Shown: positions 27,306-38,017, numbered from the stretch's first letter. The stretch: 64,000 nucleotides of DNA from Rhizobiales bacterium Ga0077537 (GCA_001464955.1 LNEM01000024.1:62001-126000), one strand, 5' to 3'. Numbers and translations: made by a program. The notes: generated by a model from the sequence alone, not told the origin.

Positions 27306-27761
27306 GGTCGTGTTGAACGAATGTGAGACACCTCCTGGTGTGCCAACTGCCAAGGCTCGTCGGGTCGGGGAATGCCTCCCACCCCCGATCGGACGATCCG
27401 AAGGCGGACGCATCCAGCCAGGAGAAACTTTGCCGGCATGCGGTGAGGAGGGTGCCTCCAGCCCTCGTTGCCGACGCCGCGAGTGTCCATCAGATCGTCA
27501 AGAGGAGACCCGTCAGAGACCGACCCGGAGCCGGCGCTGCATCACCCGCCTCTCCACCTGAAGCGAGCCTGCCGGACGGACGCTCCCCAACACCGTCCGC
27601 CCGGGTTCGCGAGCAGCACCGGCCGACGATGCGCCACCCCTGCCCGCACACGGGGGTGGCGCATCGCATTTCAGGCCCTCTGTTCACGCTTGATGCGCAT
27701 CGCGCCTGAACCTAAGCTTCCTCTCGTTTGTGCTCGCCGCCGAGAGAGGTCGCCAGGTCCC
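27306..27761 (+). other. Non-coding, hairpin-rich stretch upstream of the MoxR gene
   Basis: There is no convincing gene here. Inverted repeats follow one another: ACACC/GGTGT near 27325, a CGGGG/CCCCG pair near 27365-27390, CGGACG/CGTCCG near 27574-27600, a 13-base stem at 27628-27640/27653-27665 and TTCAGGC/GCCTGAA at 27670-27676/27704-27710. It could be a structured 5' leader of the MoxR gene or an independent small RNA. Confidence 0.4.
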
Positions 27762-28616
27762 ATGAAATTCACCGGCTCGAAATCCTACGTCGCAACGGAT
27801 GATCTGAAGATCGCGGTCAACGCCGCGATCACGCTCGAGCGACCGTTGCTCATCAAGGGCGAGCCGGGCACCGGCAAGACGGTGCTCGCCGTTGAGGTCG
27901 CACGCGCGCTCGGCGCGCCGCTGATCGAGTGGCACATCAAGTCGACCACCAAGGCGCAGCAGGGCCTCTACGAATACGACGCGGTCTCGCGCCTGCGCGA
28001 CAGCCAGCTCGGCGACGAGCGCGTGAAGGACATCCGCAACTACATCAAGCGCGGCAAGCTCTGGGAGGCTTTCACGGCCGACGAGCGCCCCGTCCTCCTG
28101 ATCGACGAGATCGACAAGGCCGACATCGAGTTCCCGAACGACCTCCTCCAGGAACTCGATCGGATGGAGTTCTTCGTCTACGAGCTGAACGAGACGGTGA
28201 AGGCCCGCCGCCGCCCGATCGTGATGATCACCTCGAACAATGAAAAGGAGCTGCCGGACGCCTTCCTGCGCCGCTGCTTCTTCCACTACATCAAGTTCCC
28301 CGACCCCGAGACCATGAAGGCCATCGTCGAGGTGCACTTCCCGGGGCTGAAGGGAATGCTGGCCTCGGAGGCGATGAAGATCTTCTTCGACATGCGCGAG
28401 GTGCCGGGCATCAAGAAGAAGCCATCCACGTCCGAACTGCTGGACTGGCTGAAGTTGCTCATGAACGAGGACATCGGGCCGGAGATGCTGAAGGAGCGCG
28501 ATCCGAAGAAGCTGATCCCGCCGCTGCACGGCGCGCTCCTGAAGAACGAGCAGGACGTTCACCTCTTCGAACGCCTGGCCTTCATGTCGAAGCGCCAGCC
28601 GTCGACGGGCGGCTGA
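27762..28616 (+). CDS. MoxR-family AAA+ ATPase
   Basis: A 284-aa AAA+ ATPase of the MoxR/CoxD type, chaperone-like proteins that usually work with a VWA-domain partner in metal-centre or complex assembly. Walker A is GEPGTGKT (about residues 33-40), Walker B VLLIDEIDK, and sensor 1 VMITSNNEKELPDAFLRR. The start at 27762 (MKFTGSKSYVATDDL) is the family N-terminus; the frame upstream of it is the hairpin-rich leader. The VWA partner (CoxE type) is not adjacent: the next gene is hemA on the other strand. Confidence 0.9.
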   Translation: MKFTGSKSYVATDDLKIAVNAAITLERPLLIKGEPGTGKTVLAVEVARALGAPLIEWHIKSTTKAQQGLYEYDAVSRLRDSQLGDERVKDIRNYIKRGKLWEAFTADERPVLLIDEIDKADIEFPNDLLQELDRMEFFVYELNETVKARRRPIVMITSNNEKELPDAFLRRCFFHYIKFPDPETMKAIVEVHFPGLKGMLASEAMKIFFDMREVPGIKKKPSTSELLDWLKLLMNEDIGPEMLKERDPKKLIPPLHGALLKNEQDVHLFERLAFMSKRQPSTGG

Positions 28617-28673
28617 GCTGGGCCGATCGGCAGCGGGCGGAGCGCCGCCCGCGCGCCGGAACGAATGGGCGGG

Positions 28674-29900
28674 CTATTCTGCAGCCCGCTTCTGCTCGAG
28701 GCTCACCGGGCATTCCGACCACAACTCGGTGAGCGCGGCGCAGAGCCGGTCCATGTCGGCGTCGGTATGCAGCGGCGTCGGCGTCAGCCGCAACCGCTCC
28801 GTGCCTTTCGGCACCGTCGGATAGTTGATCGGCTGCACGTAGATGCCGTGCCGGTCGAGCAGCAGGTCCGTCACCCTCTTGCAGATCACCGGATCGCCGA
28901 CCAGAACCGGCACGATGTGGCTTGGGTTGTCGATCACCGGCAGCCCGGCGTTCTTGAGCCGCCGCTTCAGGGTCCGCGCCCGCTCCTGATGCCGCGCACG
29001 TTCGAGCTGCGACACCTTGAGGTGACGGATGGAAGCGATGGCGCCTGCCGCGATGGCGGGCGCCAGCGACGTGGTGAAGATGAAGCCGGGCGCATAGCTG
29101 CGGATCGCGTCGCAGAGGTCGCGGCTGGCGGCGATGTAACCGCCCATGACGCCGAAACCCTTGGCGAGCGTGCCGTTGATGATGTCGATCTCGCCGAGCA
29201 TGCCGTCGCGCTCGGCGACGCCGCCACCGCGCGGCCCGTACATGCCGACGGCATGCACTTCGTCGAGATAGGTCAGCGCCTTGTACTTCTTCGCCAGAGC
29301 CGCGATTCCCGCGATCGGCGCGATGGTACCGTCCATCGAATAGACGCTCTCGAACGCGATGATCTTCGGCCGGTCCATCGGCACGGCCGCAAGTTTGGCC
29401 TCGAGATCCCCGAGATCGTTGTGCGCGAAGATCACCTTGTCGCCGCCCCCGTTACGGATGCCGGCGATCATCGAGGCGTGATTCTTCTCGTCGGAAAGGA
29501 TCAGCGAGCCCGGAAACAGCTTCTGCAGCGTAGCGAGCGTCGTGTCGTTGGCGACGAACGCCGATGTGAAGACGAGGGCTGCTTCCTTCTGGTGCAGATC
29601 GGCGAGTTCCGCCTCGAGTTCCACGTGATAATGCGTCGTGCCCGAGATGTTGCGCGTGCCGCCCGAGCCTGCCCCGACCTTGTCGATCGCCTCGTGCATG
29701 GCGGCGAGTACGGCCGGATGCTGCCCCATGCCGAGATAGTCGTTCGAGCACCAGACGGTCACGTCCCTGACACCGCCCGTGTCGTGCCGCAGGGCTTTCG
29801 GGAAGTCGCCGCGCGTCCGGCAGATGTCGGCGAAGACGCGATAGCGCCCTTCGCTGCGAATGCGGGCCAAGGCTTCCCCGAGGGTGCGGGCGTAATCCAT
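28674..29900 (-). CDS. hemA: 5-aminolevulinate synthase
   Basis: A 408-aa PLP enzyme that condenses glycine with succinyl-CoA to 5-aminolevulinate, the first step of heme synthesis in alphaproteobacteria. Conserved features: [29 protein letters not shown] and the PLP lysine motif [11 protein letters not shown]. The start at 29900 (MDYARTL) matches the family; GGAG lies about ten bases upstream. hemB, the next enzyme of the pathway, lies 4.6 kb away on the other strand. Confidence 0.96.
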   Translation of the reverse strand: MDYARTLGEALARIRSEGRYRVFADICRTRGDFPKALRHDTGGVRDVTVWCSNDYLGMGQHPAVLAAMHEAIDKVGAGSGGTRNISGTTHYHVELEAELADLHQKEAALVFTSAFVANDTTLATLQKLFPGSLILSDEKNHASMIAGIRNGGGDKVIFAHNDLGDLEAKLAAVPMDRPKIIAFESVYSMDGTIAPIAGIAALAKKYKALTYLDEVHAVGMYGPRGGGVAERDGMLGEIDIINGTLAKGFGVMGGYIAASRDLCDAIRSYAPGFIFTTSLAPAIAAGAIASIRHLKVSQLERARHQERARTLKRRLKNAGLPVIDNPSHIVPVLVGDPVICKRVTDLLLDRHGIYVQPINYPTVPKGTERLRLTPTPLHTDADMDRLCAALTELWSECPVSLEQKRAAE

Positions 29901-30208
29901 CTCGTAACGTCTCCACATGGTCCCGAGGAGCCTCACGGCGCCTCGAAGCTTGCAGGCCCGGCAGTCGGCCGCTCCCGCAAGACGCCGGTCTCACCGGCTC
30001 TTCGACGATCGGCCCGGAGGTTACATTCGAAAAACGCTATATGTAACCCCTGCAGGCCCGACCCGCGCTTTGTCGCACAGGCCCGATCGTCCGGAATTGA
30101 CCGATCGCAATAGGTACGGCCGGCACCTGCGACGGATTGCCGGCCCCTGATCGGAAATGTCAGCGGTCGGCTATGACGCCAGCGGCCCTCGCCGCAAAGA
30201 CCGGTCCG
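29901..30208. promoter_or_regulatory. Upstream region of hemA with an 8-base dyad
   Basis: This 308-base gap lies between the hemA start and the TRAP permease stop (both minus strand). It contains arms GGTTACAT (30019-30026) and ATGTAACC (30041-30048) 14 bases apart, about 120-150 bases before the hemA start, with an AT-rich centre. This is a candidate operator or promoter element; it does not match the FnrN/FixK (TTGAT-N4-ATCAA) box. I see no gene in the gap. Confidence 0.35.
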
Positions 30209-32152
30209 CTAGGTTGCAGCAGCCCGTTCTCGGGTCAGCAGTCCGATCACGATGCCGATCGCCGCGAACGCCAGGCCGGCCATATCGGTGTACGTCTCCG
30301 GAATGAGGAGGAGCAGTCCGCCGATACCGATCAGCAGACGGGCGACCAACGACAGCGATCCGACGACATAGAGGTAACCCTCGAAGGCCGCCGCGATCAG
30401 GATGACGGCGGTTATGGCAGTCATCGCGACCTGCAGGACCAGCATCGGCGAGCCTTTGAGAATGAGCGCCGGTTGCAGGACGAACAGAACCGGAAGCAGC
30501 AGCAGCAGACTGCCGATCCGGAGCGATTTGAACCCGACTGCCATCGCATCGGCCTTGGCGATCGACGCGGCTGCGATCGCGGCCAGCGCGACAGGCGGCG
30601 TGATGAACGACACAATGCCCCAGTAGAAGACGTAGAGATGCACCGCCATCGGATCGAGCCCCGTCTTCACGAGGGCCGGCGCGAGCACGATGGCGAGGAA
30701 GATGTAGCAGGCCGACGCCGTCATCCCCATGCCGAGGATGAAGCTCGTCAGCGCGCCCGTGGCCAGCAGGAGGCCGATATTGCCGCCCGCATACTGCACG
30801 AGTTCGCGCGAGAACGAGTTGGCGACGCCCGTGATCGACATCGCGCCGATGATGAGACCAATACCCGCGATCAACCCGAGGATCTGCGCGATGGCTTGCC
30901 CGATGTCGACCACCAGGCCAGCGGCGCGCATCGGCGTAAAACCGATCGTTTTGGCCCGGACCACGGCGACCGCCACGAGGAACAAAGCCACCCAGAAGGG
31001 CGCCTCGCCCTCGAGCCGCCAGGCGAGCAGCAGGATCGTCAATCCGACGATAGCCGCGATGTAGTACCAGCCCCCGGCGAGCGTCGCCATCAACGGCGGC
31101 ACTTCGTCCGGCGACACGCCACGGAGACCGTTCCGCGCCGCATAGAAGTCGGTCTGGATGAACAGCGCGAAGTAGAACAGGATGGCCGGCAGAAACGCCG
31201 CCGTGACGACCTCCGCATAGGGCACATTCAGGAAGTTGGCCATGATGAAGGCGGCCGCCCCCATGACCGGAGGCATCAATGCGCCGCCCGTCGAGGCGCA
31301 CGCTTCGACGGCCGCGGCATAGGTCGGCGGATAGCCGCACCGCTTCATGGTCGGGATCGTCAGCGTGCCCGTCGTCAGAACGTTCGATGTCGGGCTCCCG
31401 GAGAGCATGCCGAAGAGGCCCGACGAGATGATCGCGACCTTGGCCGGCCCACCGCGCGACGTTCCCATCATCGACGACGCGAAATCCATGAAGAACGCGC
31501 CACCACCCGTCGTGGCGAGCACGACGCCGAACACGAGGAAGCCGATCAGCGTATCGGCCACCACCTGCATCGGAATGCCGATCACGCTCTCGAGACCATA
31601 GACGTGCTCGGTCAGCGTCTGCGGCAGATCGAGTTGCACCCCCCACAGGAAGCCCGGCATCGAGCCCGCATAGAGCGGATAGGTCGCGAAAATCAGGCAA
31701 AAGACGAATAGGATGATCTCGCCGGTCCGCCTCAGTCCCTCGAGCACCAGCGCCACATAGACGCCGGCGACGATCACCGCCTCGAACGGCGCCGACGTGT
31801 TCCACCCGCCGTCGAGGATGGCCTGCGCCCGGAGCGCGATCCAGATCGAGAGGCCCAGAATGGCCGCCGACAGGATCCAGTCGAACCACTTGACGTTCGT
31901 CTTCTGCGATTTGAGCGCCGGGAACGCAAGGAACCCGACCGCGCCGAAAAGGCCGATCATCAGGTAGTAGTAGGCCGTACTGATCGGCCGGAACCCGCCG
32001 AGACCGAGATTGAACACCTGGTTGATCGAGAGGACGAGACCGATCACCGTCAGGACGAACGTGGCCCAGAACGCAGCCCCCGTCAGACGTCCGGAGCGGG
32101 CTTCGGGATCTTCCATCAAGACGGTTTCTGTTTCGGTCGTCGTAGTGGCCAT
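30209..32152 (-). CDS. TRAP transporter permease, fused small and large subunits
   Basis: A 647-aa integral membrane protein that fuses the 4-TM (DctQ-like) and 12-TM (DctM-like) TRAP subunits, as is typical for TAXI-type systems. Hydrophobic segments run through nearly the whole length; large-subunit phrases include FGMLSGSPTSNV and ACASTGGALMPPVMGAAAF. It couples solute import to a sodium or proton gradient. The start at 32152 (MATTTTETETVLM) follows AGGA. It is downstream of its binding-protein gene with a hairpin between them. Confidence 0.92.
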   Translation of the reverse strand: MATTTTETETVLMEDPEARSGRLTGAAFWATFVLTVIGLVLSINQVFNLGLGGFRPISTAYYYLMIGLFGAVGFLAFPALKSQKTNVKWFDWILSAAILGLSIWIALRAQAILDGGWNTSAPFEAVIVAGVYVALVLEGLRRTGEIILFVFCLIFATYPLYAGSMPGFLWGVQLDLPQTLTEHVYGLESVIGIPMQVVADTLIGFLVFGVVLATTGGGAFFMDFASSMMGTSRGGPAKVAIISSGLFGMLSGSPTSNVLTTGTLTIPTMKRCGYPPTYAAAVEACASTGGALMPPVMGAAAFIMANFLNVPYAEVVTAAFLPAILFYFALFIQTDFYAARNGLRGVSPDEVPPLMATLAGGWYYIAAIVGLTILLLAWRLEGEAPFWVALFLVAVAVVRAKTIGFTPMRAAGLVVDIGQAIAQILGLIAGIGLIIGAMSITGVANSFSRELVQYAGGNIGLLLATGALTSFILGMGMTASACYIFLAIVLAPALVKTGLDPMAVHLYVFYWGIVSFITPPVALAAIAAASIAKADAMAVGFKSLRIGSLLLLLPVLFVLQPALILKGSPMLVLQVAMTAITAVILIAAAFEGYLYVVGSLSLVARLLIGIGGLLLLIPETYTDMAGLAFAAIGIVIGLLTRERAAAT

Positions 32153-32198
32153 GGCCAAGCATCCTGAGGCAGGCAGGGAACGGGAGCGAATAACGAAG

Positions 32199-32236
32199 GT
32201 GCCTCGCGCACTCCACGATGGGAGCGCACGAGGCAC
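32199..32236 (-). other. Intercistronic hairpin between TAXI and TRAP genes
   Basis: Arms GTGCCTCG (32199-32206) and CGAGGCAC (32229-32236) enclose a further pairing CTCC/GGGAG around ACGAT. There is no U-rich tail on the minus strand, so it is more likely to protect the upstream mRNA or reduce read-through than to end transcription fully. Such hairpins often let the binding protein be made in excess of the permease. Confidence 0.5.
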
Positions 32237-32254
32237 AATGCGTTTCGAGAAGGA

Positions 32255-33415
32255 TCAGAGCGACTTCAGGATTTCCGCGCGCCGCGGCGTCCACAGCTCC
32301 GTCAGCTTCGCCGCATCGGCGCCCTTTGCCGCCGAATCCTTGGCCATCATATCGGCCCATGCCTGCCGCATGAGGCCCTGGCGCTTGCTGATCGCGTCCT
32401 GCCATGTCTGGTGCGCGGGGCTCCAGACGCCCTTTTCCTTGAGATACTTGATGGCGCCGCTATGGAACGGAGCGTCCATCGGATAGGCGCCCGACTTCGA
32501 CACTTCCCAGCGCGGCATGATCGGGCTGGCGTCCTTGTAGTCGTCGTAGTTTTCGACGACGGCCTTGGTGACGGCGTAAACCTCGTCGTCCTTCGCGTCG
32601 GCGTAGACCGTGATCATGGGATAGCGGAACCCCATCATCCACACCGGCGTGTCCTTGGTGATGCCCGCGCCGAGATCCTCATGGTAGGGCGATGCGAGCG
32701 GCAGTGCCGCCTGGAACTTGGTCCACAGGTCCTTGTTGGATTCCGGGATCTCGATCCACTGGATGCCGTTCGGGCTGGCCTCGAGCTCCTTCAGCGTCAC
32801 CGTGTGCGGCGAGGCACCGGCCGCGTCGGCCTTCCCCTCGATCAGCGCCTTCATCGTCGCGCCGTAGCTCGGGAACTCGATGAGCTGCATGTCGCTGAGC
32901 TTGATGCCGGCGGCAGTGAGCAACGGCTCCACTTTCGCGTTCACCGACGTGTTGGCCTTGGCGATCGCGTACCGTTTTCCCTTCAGGTCGGCGAAGGTCT
33001 TGATGCCGCTCGTCTTCGTGGCGACGATCGACAACGTGTTGACGCGTCCGAGCAGGGTGCGCAGGTCCTGCGGCCCCCATTCAGGAGACGCATATTCGTA
33101 GAGGCCCTCGGCGGCGAAATAGACTTCGGTCGCGAGCCAGCCGTGAGTCGCGCGCCGCTGCTTGAGCGGCTGCAGACGCCCGATCGACGTGCCCGAAGGC
33201 TGCAGGCGCACGCGCGATCCGTACTTCTTGCCCATCGCATCTGCGATTGCCGAGGCCTCGACATAGCCCGATGCGCCGACGTCGTAGACGCTCCAGATCA
33301 GCGTCGACGGCAAACCCGGGATCGTAGCGCCCTGGCCAAGCGATGTACCGGGCAGCATCGTCGAGCCGATCGCGGCACCCATGCCACCGACGTACGCCCT
33401 GCGTGTAATGTCCAT
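32255..33415 (-). CDS. TAXI-family TRAP solute-binding protein
   Basis: A 386-aa periplasmic binding protein of the TAXI (TRAP-associated extracytoplasmic immunogenic) family. It starts with a twin-arginine-like signal (MDITRRAYVGGMGAAIG). Family features include IWSVYDVGASGYVEA and FADLKGKRYAIAKANTSVNAKVEP-type strands. The substrate is unknown; TAXI proteins are reported for glutamate and other small acids. The start at 33415 follows GGGAG by about ten bases. It forms an operon with the downstream permease. Confidence 0.9.
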   Translation of the reverse strand: MDITRRAYVGGMGAAIGSTMLPGTSLGQGATIPGLPSTLIWSVYDVGASGYVEASAIADAMGKKYGSRVRLQPSGTSIGRLQPLKQRRATHGWLATEVYFAAEGLYEYASPEWGPQDLRTLLGRVNTLSIVATKTSGIKTFADLKGKRYAIAKANTSVNAKVEPLLTAAGIKLSDMQLIEFPSYGATMKALIEGKADAAGASPHTVTLKELEASPNGIQWIEIPESNKDLWTKFQAALPLASPYHEDLGAGITKDTPVWMMGFRYPMITVYADAKDDEVYAVTKAVVENYDDYKDASPIMPRWEVSKSGAYPMDAPFHSGAIKYLKEKGVWSPAHQTWQDAISKRQGLMRQAWADMMAKDSAAKGADAAKLTELWTPRRAEILKSL

Positions 33416-33566
33416 GAGGTCGTTCTCCCTGTTGAAACGCTGCGTTTCATTCCGTGAGGTGCGCAAAGGCGCCTGCTCTCATCGGCGATGACCGCGAAAT
33501 CTTTGATTTGAAAAACGGTTAGTCCCTGCCGCCCCACCCCGTCAAGTCGTAGAGGCATCCGGCCTG

Positions 33567-34214
33567 TCAGATGACGACCACCTTGACGCGCCGCCCCCGG
33601 CCCGAGACGTTGCCCGCGCTATCGCTGACCACCACGTCGAATCCGGCCTCGCCGCCGACGCTGCCATCGTGATGGAAAGCGATCCGGCTGGCCGCGAGGT
33701 CGGCTTGCGTGAAGCTCTCGATGGAGCTGCCCGACACCCCCACGTGCCCGATGGAGCCGCCATCGACTCCCGTCGCCACGTACGTCAGGGCGGCCGCCCC
33801 GTCGTCCTCGTCAGTAGCGCAGAGATCGTCCGTGGTGATCGTGACCGAGCGACCGCGCCGGACGAGCAACTCGAAATCGCCGCCGAGTTCGGGCGGCACG
33901 TTGCGCACGTCCGCCGCCAGATCGCCGCCAGGCTCCATCGCGAGCTGCCCATAGCGCACGTCGCCCTGCACCACGCCGCCCGATCCGATGCGGATGAGAT
34001 GGCGGACCCGCACCCGCCCGTCGACGAGCCCGTTCACATCGGCTGCCTCTGCGTCGAGTTTGCCGACGATGCGGCCCCCGGCATGCACGATGACCCGCTC
34101 GGCGACCACCGTGCCGACCACCGTGCCCAGCACATCGAGCTGCCCCCCGTTGCGCAGCTCCCCGATCACCGTCAGGTCCGGGCCGATGACGGCGCCCGCG
34201 CGTGTTGTCGCCAT
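33567..34214 (-). CDS. Bactofilin domain fused to a cadherin-like (CSPG) repeat
   Basis: A 215-aa protein with no signal peptide. Residues about 10-105 are a bactofilin-type right-handed beta-helix (VIGPDLTVIGEL, then repeats such as VIVHAGGRIVGKLDAE and IRIGSGGVVQGDVRYG), the polymer-forming cytoskeletal fold. Residues about 115-214 look like one cadherin-like/CSPG repeat (TITTDDLCATDEDD, then SFTQADLAASRIAFHHDGS, then FDVVVSDSAGN), a module normally found in surface adhesins. The start at 34214 follows GGAG by nine bases. The combination is unusual. It is divergent from hemB. Confidence 0.75.
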   Translation of the reverse strand: MATTRAGAVIGPDLTVIGELRNGGQLDVLGTVVGTVVAERVIVHAGGRIVGKLDAEAADVNGLVDGRVRVRHLIRIGSGGVVQGDVRYGQLAMEPGGDLAADVRNVPPELGGDFELLVRRGRSVTITTDDLCATDEDDGAAALTYVATGVDGGSIGHVGVSGSSIESFTQADLAASRIAFHHDGSVGGEAGFDVVVSDSAGNVSGRGRRVKVVVI

Positions 34215-34465
34215 TTCGTAGTCTCCGCTCGTCCGACGTGACCGGCCCACCCGCCGATACGTGTCTCACCCGGCCGCCGGAGCCTATCCGTGAAACCGTG
34301 AAAGGCCTATGGCAGAACGGCCGCGCTCGCCGCACGATCGTGCCCGACGCTGCGCGCCGAACCGTTTCTTGCATCACCTCGGCGCCCGGACGAACTTCCC
34401 CCTTGCGCACCCGACCGTCGATACGCGAGGCTGGCGCAAGATCGCCCGGTATCTCGGAGCCAGAC

Positions 34466-35530
<1,065 letters not shown>

Positions 35531-35679
35531 CTGCCCGGAATCCGGAGCTTCGCAAATACACGTGTTGCCGCCACACTTGATGTGCGCGCCGACTTGTCTT
35601 TAACGTGGCGCGCTTTCATGCCGAAAGCCTGCAGTGGAGCAACCGCTCCGGTAAACCCGAGTGGAGGCCGTTCTCAGCG

Positions 35680-36429
35680 ATGTCGGAGCAGCAGAAGAGC
35701 TTTCCCGAGTTCTATGTCACAGCTCCCCAGCAGTGCCCGTACCTGGAGGGCCGCAAGGAGCGCAAGCTCTTCACGCACCTCACGCATGACAAGCCGCGCT
35801 CCCTCGTCGACAGTCTTCTCCGCGGCGGCTTCCGGCGCAGCCAGAACATCGCCTACATGCCCTACTGCGAGGGTTGCCAAGCGTGCGTCTCGGTGCGCGT
35901 CCTCGTGTCCGAATTCGAGGCGGGCCGCTCCTTCAATCGCATCCGGACTCGCAACGCCGACCTGACCGCACGCCGCGTCGCCGCGATCCCGACCTCCGAG
36001 CAATACAGCCTCTTTCGCGGCTACATCGACGCCCGCCATGGCGACGGCGGCATGGCCGATATGACGGTACTCGACTACGCCACAATGATCGAGGACTCGA
36101 TCATCGATACCCACCTCACGGAGTATCGCGCGGCCCCCGTCGACCAGCCCGACAGCGGCCCCGCGCCGAAGGGAGCCCTGAAGGCCGTCGCGCTCTGCGA
36201 TCGCCTCTCCGACGGCATCTCGATGGTCTACAGCTTCTACGAGCCCGACGAGGCCGAGCGCAGCCTCGGGACCTACATGATCCTCGAGCAGATCGACGAG
36301 GCGCGCCGCCTCGGCCTGCCCTACCTCTATCTGGGCTACTGGATCGCGGGCTCGCGCAAGATGAGTTACAAGGCGCGCTTCACCCCTCAGGAGCGCCTTG
36401 GTCCGAACGGATGGCAGCGCTCCGCGTGA
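35680..36429 (+). CDS. bpt: Aspartate/glutamate leucyltransferase (N-end rule)
   Basis: A 249-aa aminoacyl-tRNA-protein transferase. Bpt adds Leu to proteins beginning with Asp or Glu, marking them for ClpAP. The N-terminal cysteine cluster [15 protein letters not shown] is characteristic, as are [19 protein letters not shown] and the final ERLGPNGW. The start at 35680 ([15 protein letters not shown]) is the family N-terminus, with GTGGAGG about 12 bases ahead; an upstream in-frame ATG at 35605 is less likely. Confidence 0.93.
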   Translation: MSEQQKSFPEFYVTAPQQCPYLEGRKERKLFTHLTHDKPRSLVDSLLRGGFRRSQNIAYMPYCEGCQACVSVRVLVSEFEAGRSFNRIRTRNADLTARRVAAIPTSEQYSLFRGYIDARHGDGGMADMTVLDYATMIEDSIIDTHLTEYRAAPVDQPDSGPAPKGALKAVALCDRLSDGISMVYSFYEPDEAERSLGTYMILEQIDEARRLGLPYLYLGYWIAGSRKMSYKARFTPQERLGPNGWQRSA

Positions 36430-36534
36430 GCGCCGTCCTGACGCCTCTCCTGGAACGGTGTCCATGACCGATCCCGCAACCGGTGCCTGCCGGACGACCG
36501 CGTGCCGCGTCCGCCGCACGAGGTTTGCAGTCCC

Positions 36535-37353
36535 ATGACGACACTCGGTGTCGCCGAGCTGCTCGGGGGCCTGACACCCGAGGTCCTCCTCCTGCGGATG
36601 ACGCTGGTGGCCGGCTTCGTCGTGATCGTCGCCGTTGTGGCCGAACGTCTCGGCCCGTTCCTCGGTGCCATGGTGGCGTCGCTGCCGCTCTACACGGGCC
36701 CCGTCTACCTGCTGCTCGCGCTCGAGCACGACGCCGAGTACATCCGCGCTGCAACCGTGACGTCCGTCGCGATCTGCGGCGCCAATCCGGTCTACGTCGT
36801 GATCTATGCGTTGCTGGCCCGAACCCAGGGCCCGGCCGCCTCCCTTGCGGGATCACTGACGGCCTGGGGAGCCTGCGCCGTCTTCGTCCAGGCTCTGGAA
36901 TGGTCCTTGATCGAGGCGTTTCTGTTCGTCACCCCGATCTACCTGACGGCGCTGGTCCTTGCCCGCGCCTTCACACGCGGCGTCGCCATCCGGAGCGCCG
37001 AGCGCCGCTGGACGGACCTCGTGCAACGCGCCGTCTTCGTCGCCGTGCTGACGGGCGTGGTCATTGTCGCGAGCCAGCACGTACCGCCCAAGATCACGGG
37101 TATCCTGTCGGTGATGCCGATCCTCACGACGAGCCTCATTCTCGTGATGCACCCGCGCGTCGGTGGTCCGGCGACCGCGGCCCTGCTCTCCCACACGCTC
37201 GGCGGACTGGTGGGGATGGTCATCGCGTTCATGCTGGTCAACCTGACCATCCCGATGCTCGGCGTTTGGCTCGCCCTCGCCGTCGGGCTCGTCACGACGG
37301 TCGGATGGAACATCATGCTGATCGCGATCCGCAAGCTGACCAGCCGCGCATGA
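36535..37353 (+). CDS. Integral membrane protein of unknown function
   Basis: A 272-aa protein made almost entirely of hydrophobic segments (about eight). Short polar loops such as RSAERRWTDL separate them. I recognise no transporter motif. The start at 36535 (MTTLGVAELLGG) has AGGT nearby; an ATG at 36502 is possible. It lies downstream of bpt on the same strand with 105 bases between. Confidence 0.7.
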   Translation: MTTLGVAELLGGLTPEVLLLRMTLVAGFVVIVAVVAERLGPFLGAMVASLPLYTGPVYLLLALEHDAEYIRAATVTSVAICGANPVYVVIYALLARTQGPAASLAGSLTAWGACAVFVQALEWSLIEAFLFVTPIYLTALVLARAFTRGVAIRSAERRWTDLVQRAVFVAVLTGVVIVASQHVPPKITGILSVMPILTTSLILVMHPRVGGPATAALLSHTLGGLVGMVIAFMLVNLTIPMLGVWLALAVGLVTTVGWNIMLIAIRKLTSRA

Positions 37354-37396
37354 CACGCTCACGCGCGCAATCGCGAAGCGGCTTGCGTCGGGTGGG

Positions 37397-37870
37397 TTAC
37401 CTGGCCAGTTCGCCCTCGATCTTGCCGAACATGTAGGCCCACTTCTCCTGCTGGACCGCGACCAGTGCCGCCATGGCCTGCCGCACCTCGGCCAGTCGCT
37501 TGCAGTCCGGCCGATCGGCGGCCGTGCCTTCAGCGCCGAGTTGCTCGATACGGGAGAGAAAGCCGGCCGACTTCTCGTCGTACTCGCCGATCCGCTGGTC
37601 CTGCACGATGGGAGCCGCGGCTGCGAGGAACTCGTCGTGGGTCCAGCCTCGCTTGGCCATCAGCTGGCGCAGCTTCCCCTGGAACTTCGGCTTGTTCTCG
37701 AGATTGAGTTTGCGCAGCGCTTGCGCCGCTTCGCCCACGACCCCCTCGAAGTCGGCACGCGAGCACTCGGCGGCCTGAAGCGGCCCGGCGGCGAAAAGCG
37801 ACGCGACGAGCAAGGCGGCAAGCGCCCGCTCGCGCCACGTGGCCGCGCCTGTCCCGGATGTCCGCACCAT
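37397..37870 (-). CDS. Small exported protein of unknown function
   Basis: A 157-aa protein with a Sec signal peptide (hydrophobic core ALAALLVASLFAAG, then AAEC). The mature part is helical and charged, with two cysteines (near the mature N-terminus and in RPDCKRL) that could pair in the periplasm. The start at 37870 has AGGG just upstream. A longer in-frame start at 38245 would overlap the divergent gene and bury the signal. No family recognised. Confidence 0.7.
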   Translation of the reverse strand: MVRTSGTGAATWRERALAALLVASLFAAGPLQAAECSRADFEGVVGEAAQALRKLNLENKPKFQGKLRQLMAKRGWTHDEFLAAAAPIVQDQRIGEYDEKSAGFLSRIEQLGAEGTAADRPDCKRLAEVRQAMAALVAVQQEKWAYMFGKIEGELAR

Positions 37871-38017
37871 CCCTCGATCCCTCGTCTGCAGCTGACCTAC
37901 ATGACGGTTAACGACGTCGCTCGCAAGCGCCGCCGCGCGGCGAGCCGGCAACTTATCCCCGCCTGTGGGCGACGTGAGACCATGCCTGCGTAACCACAGA
38001 ACGGAGCATATCGCCAG

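Noticed and set aside
30137-31711. Plus-strand open frame opposite the TRAP permease
   Set aside because: Antisense shadow with charged low-complexity composition; the minus-strand permease is clear.
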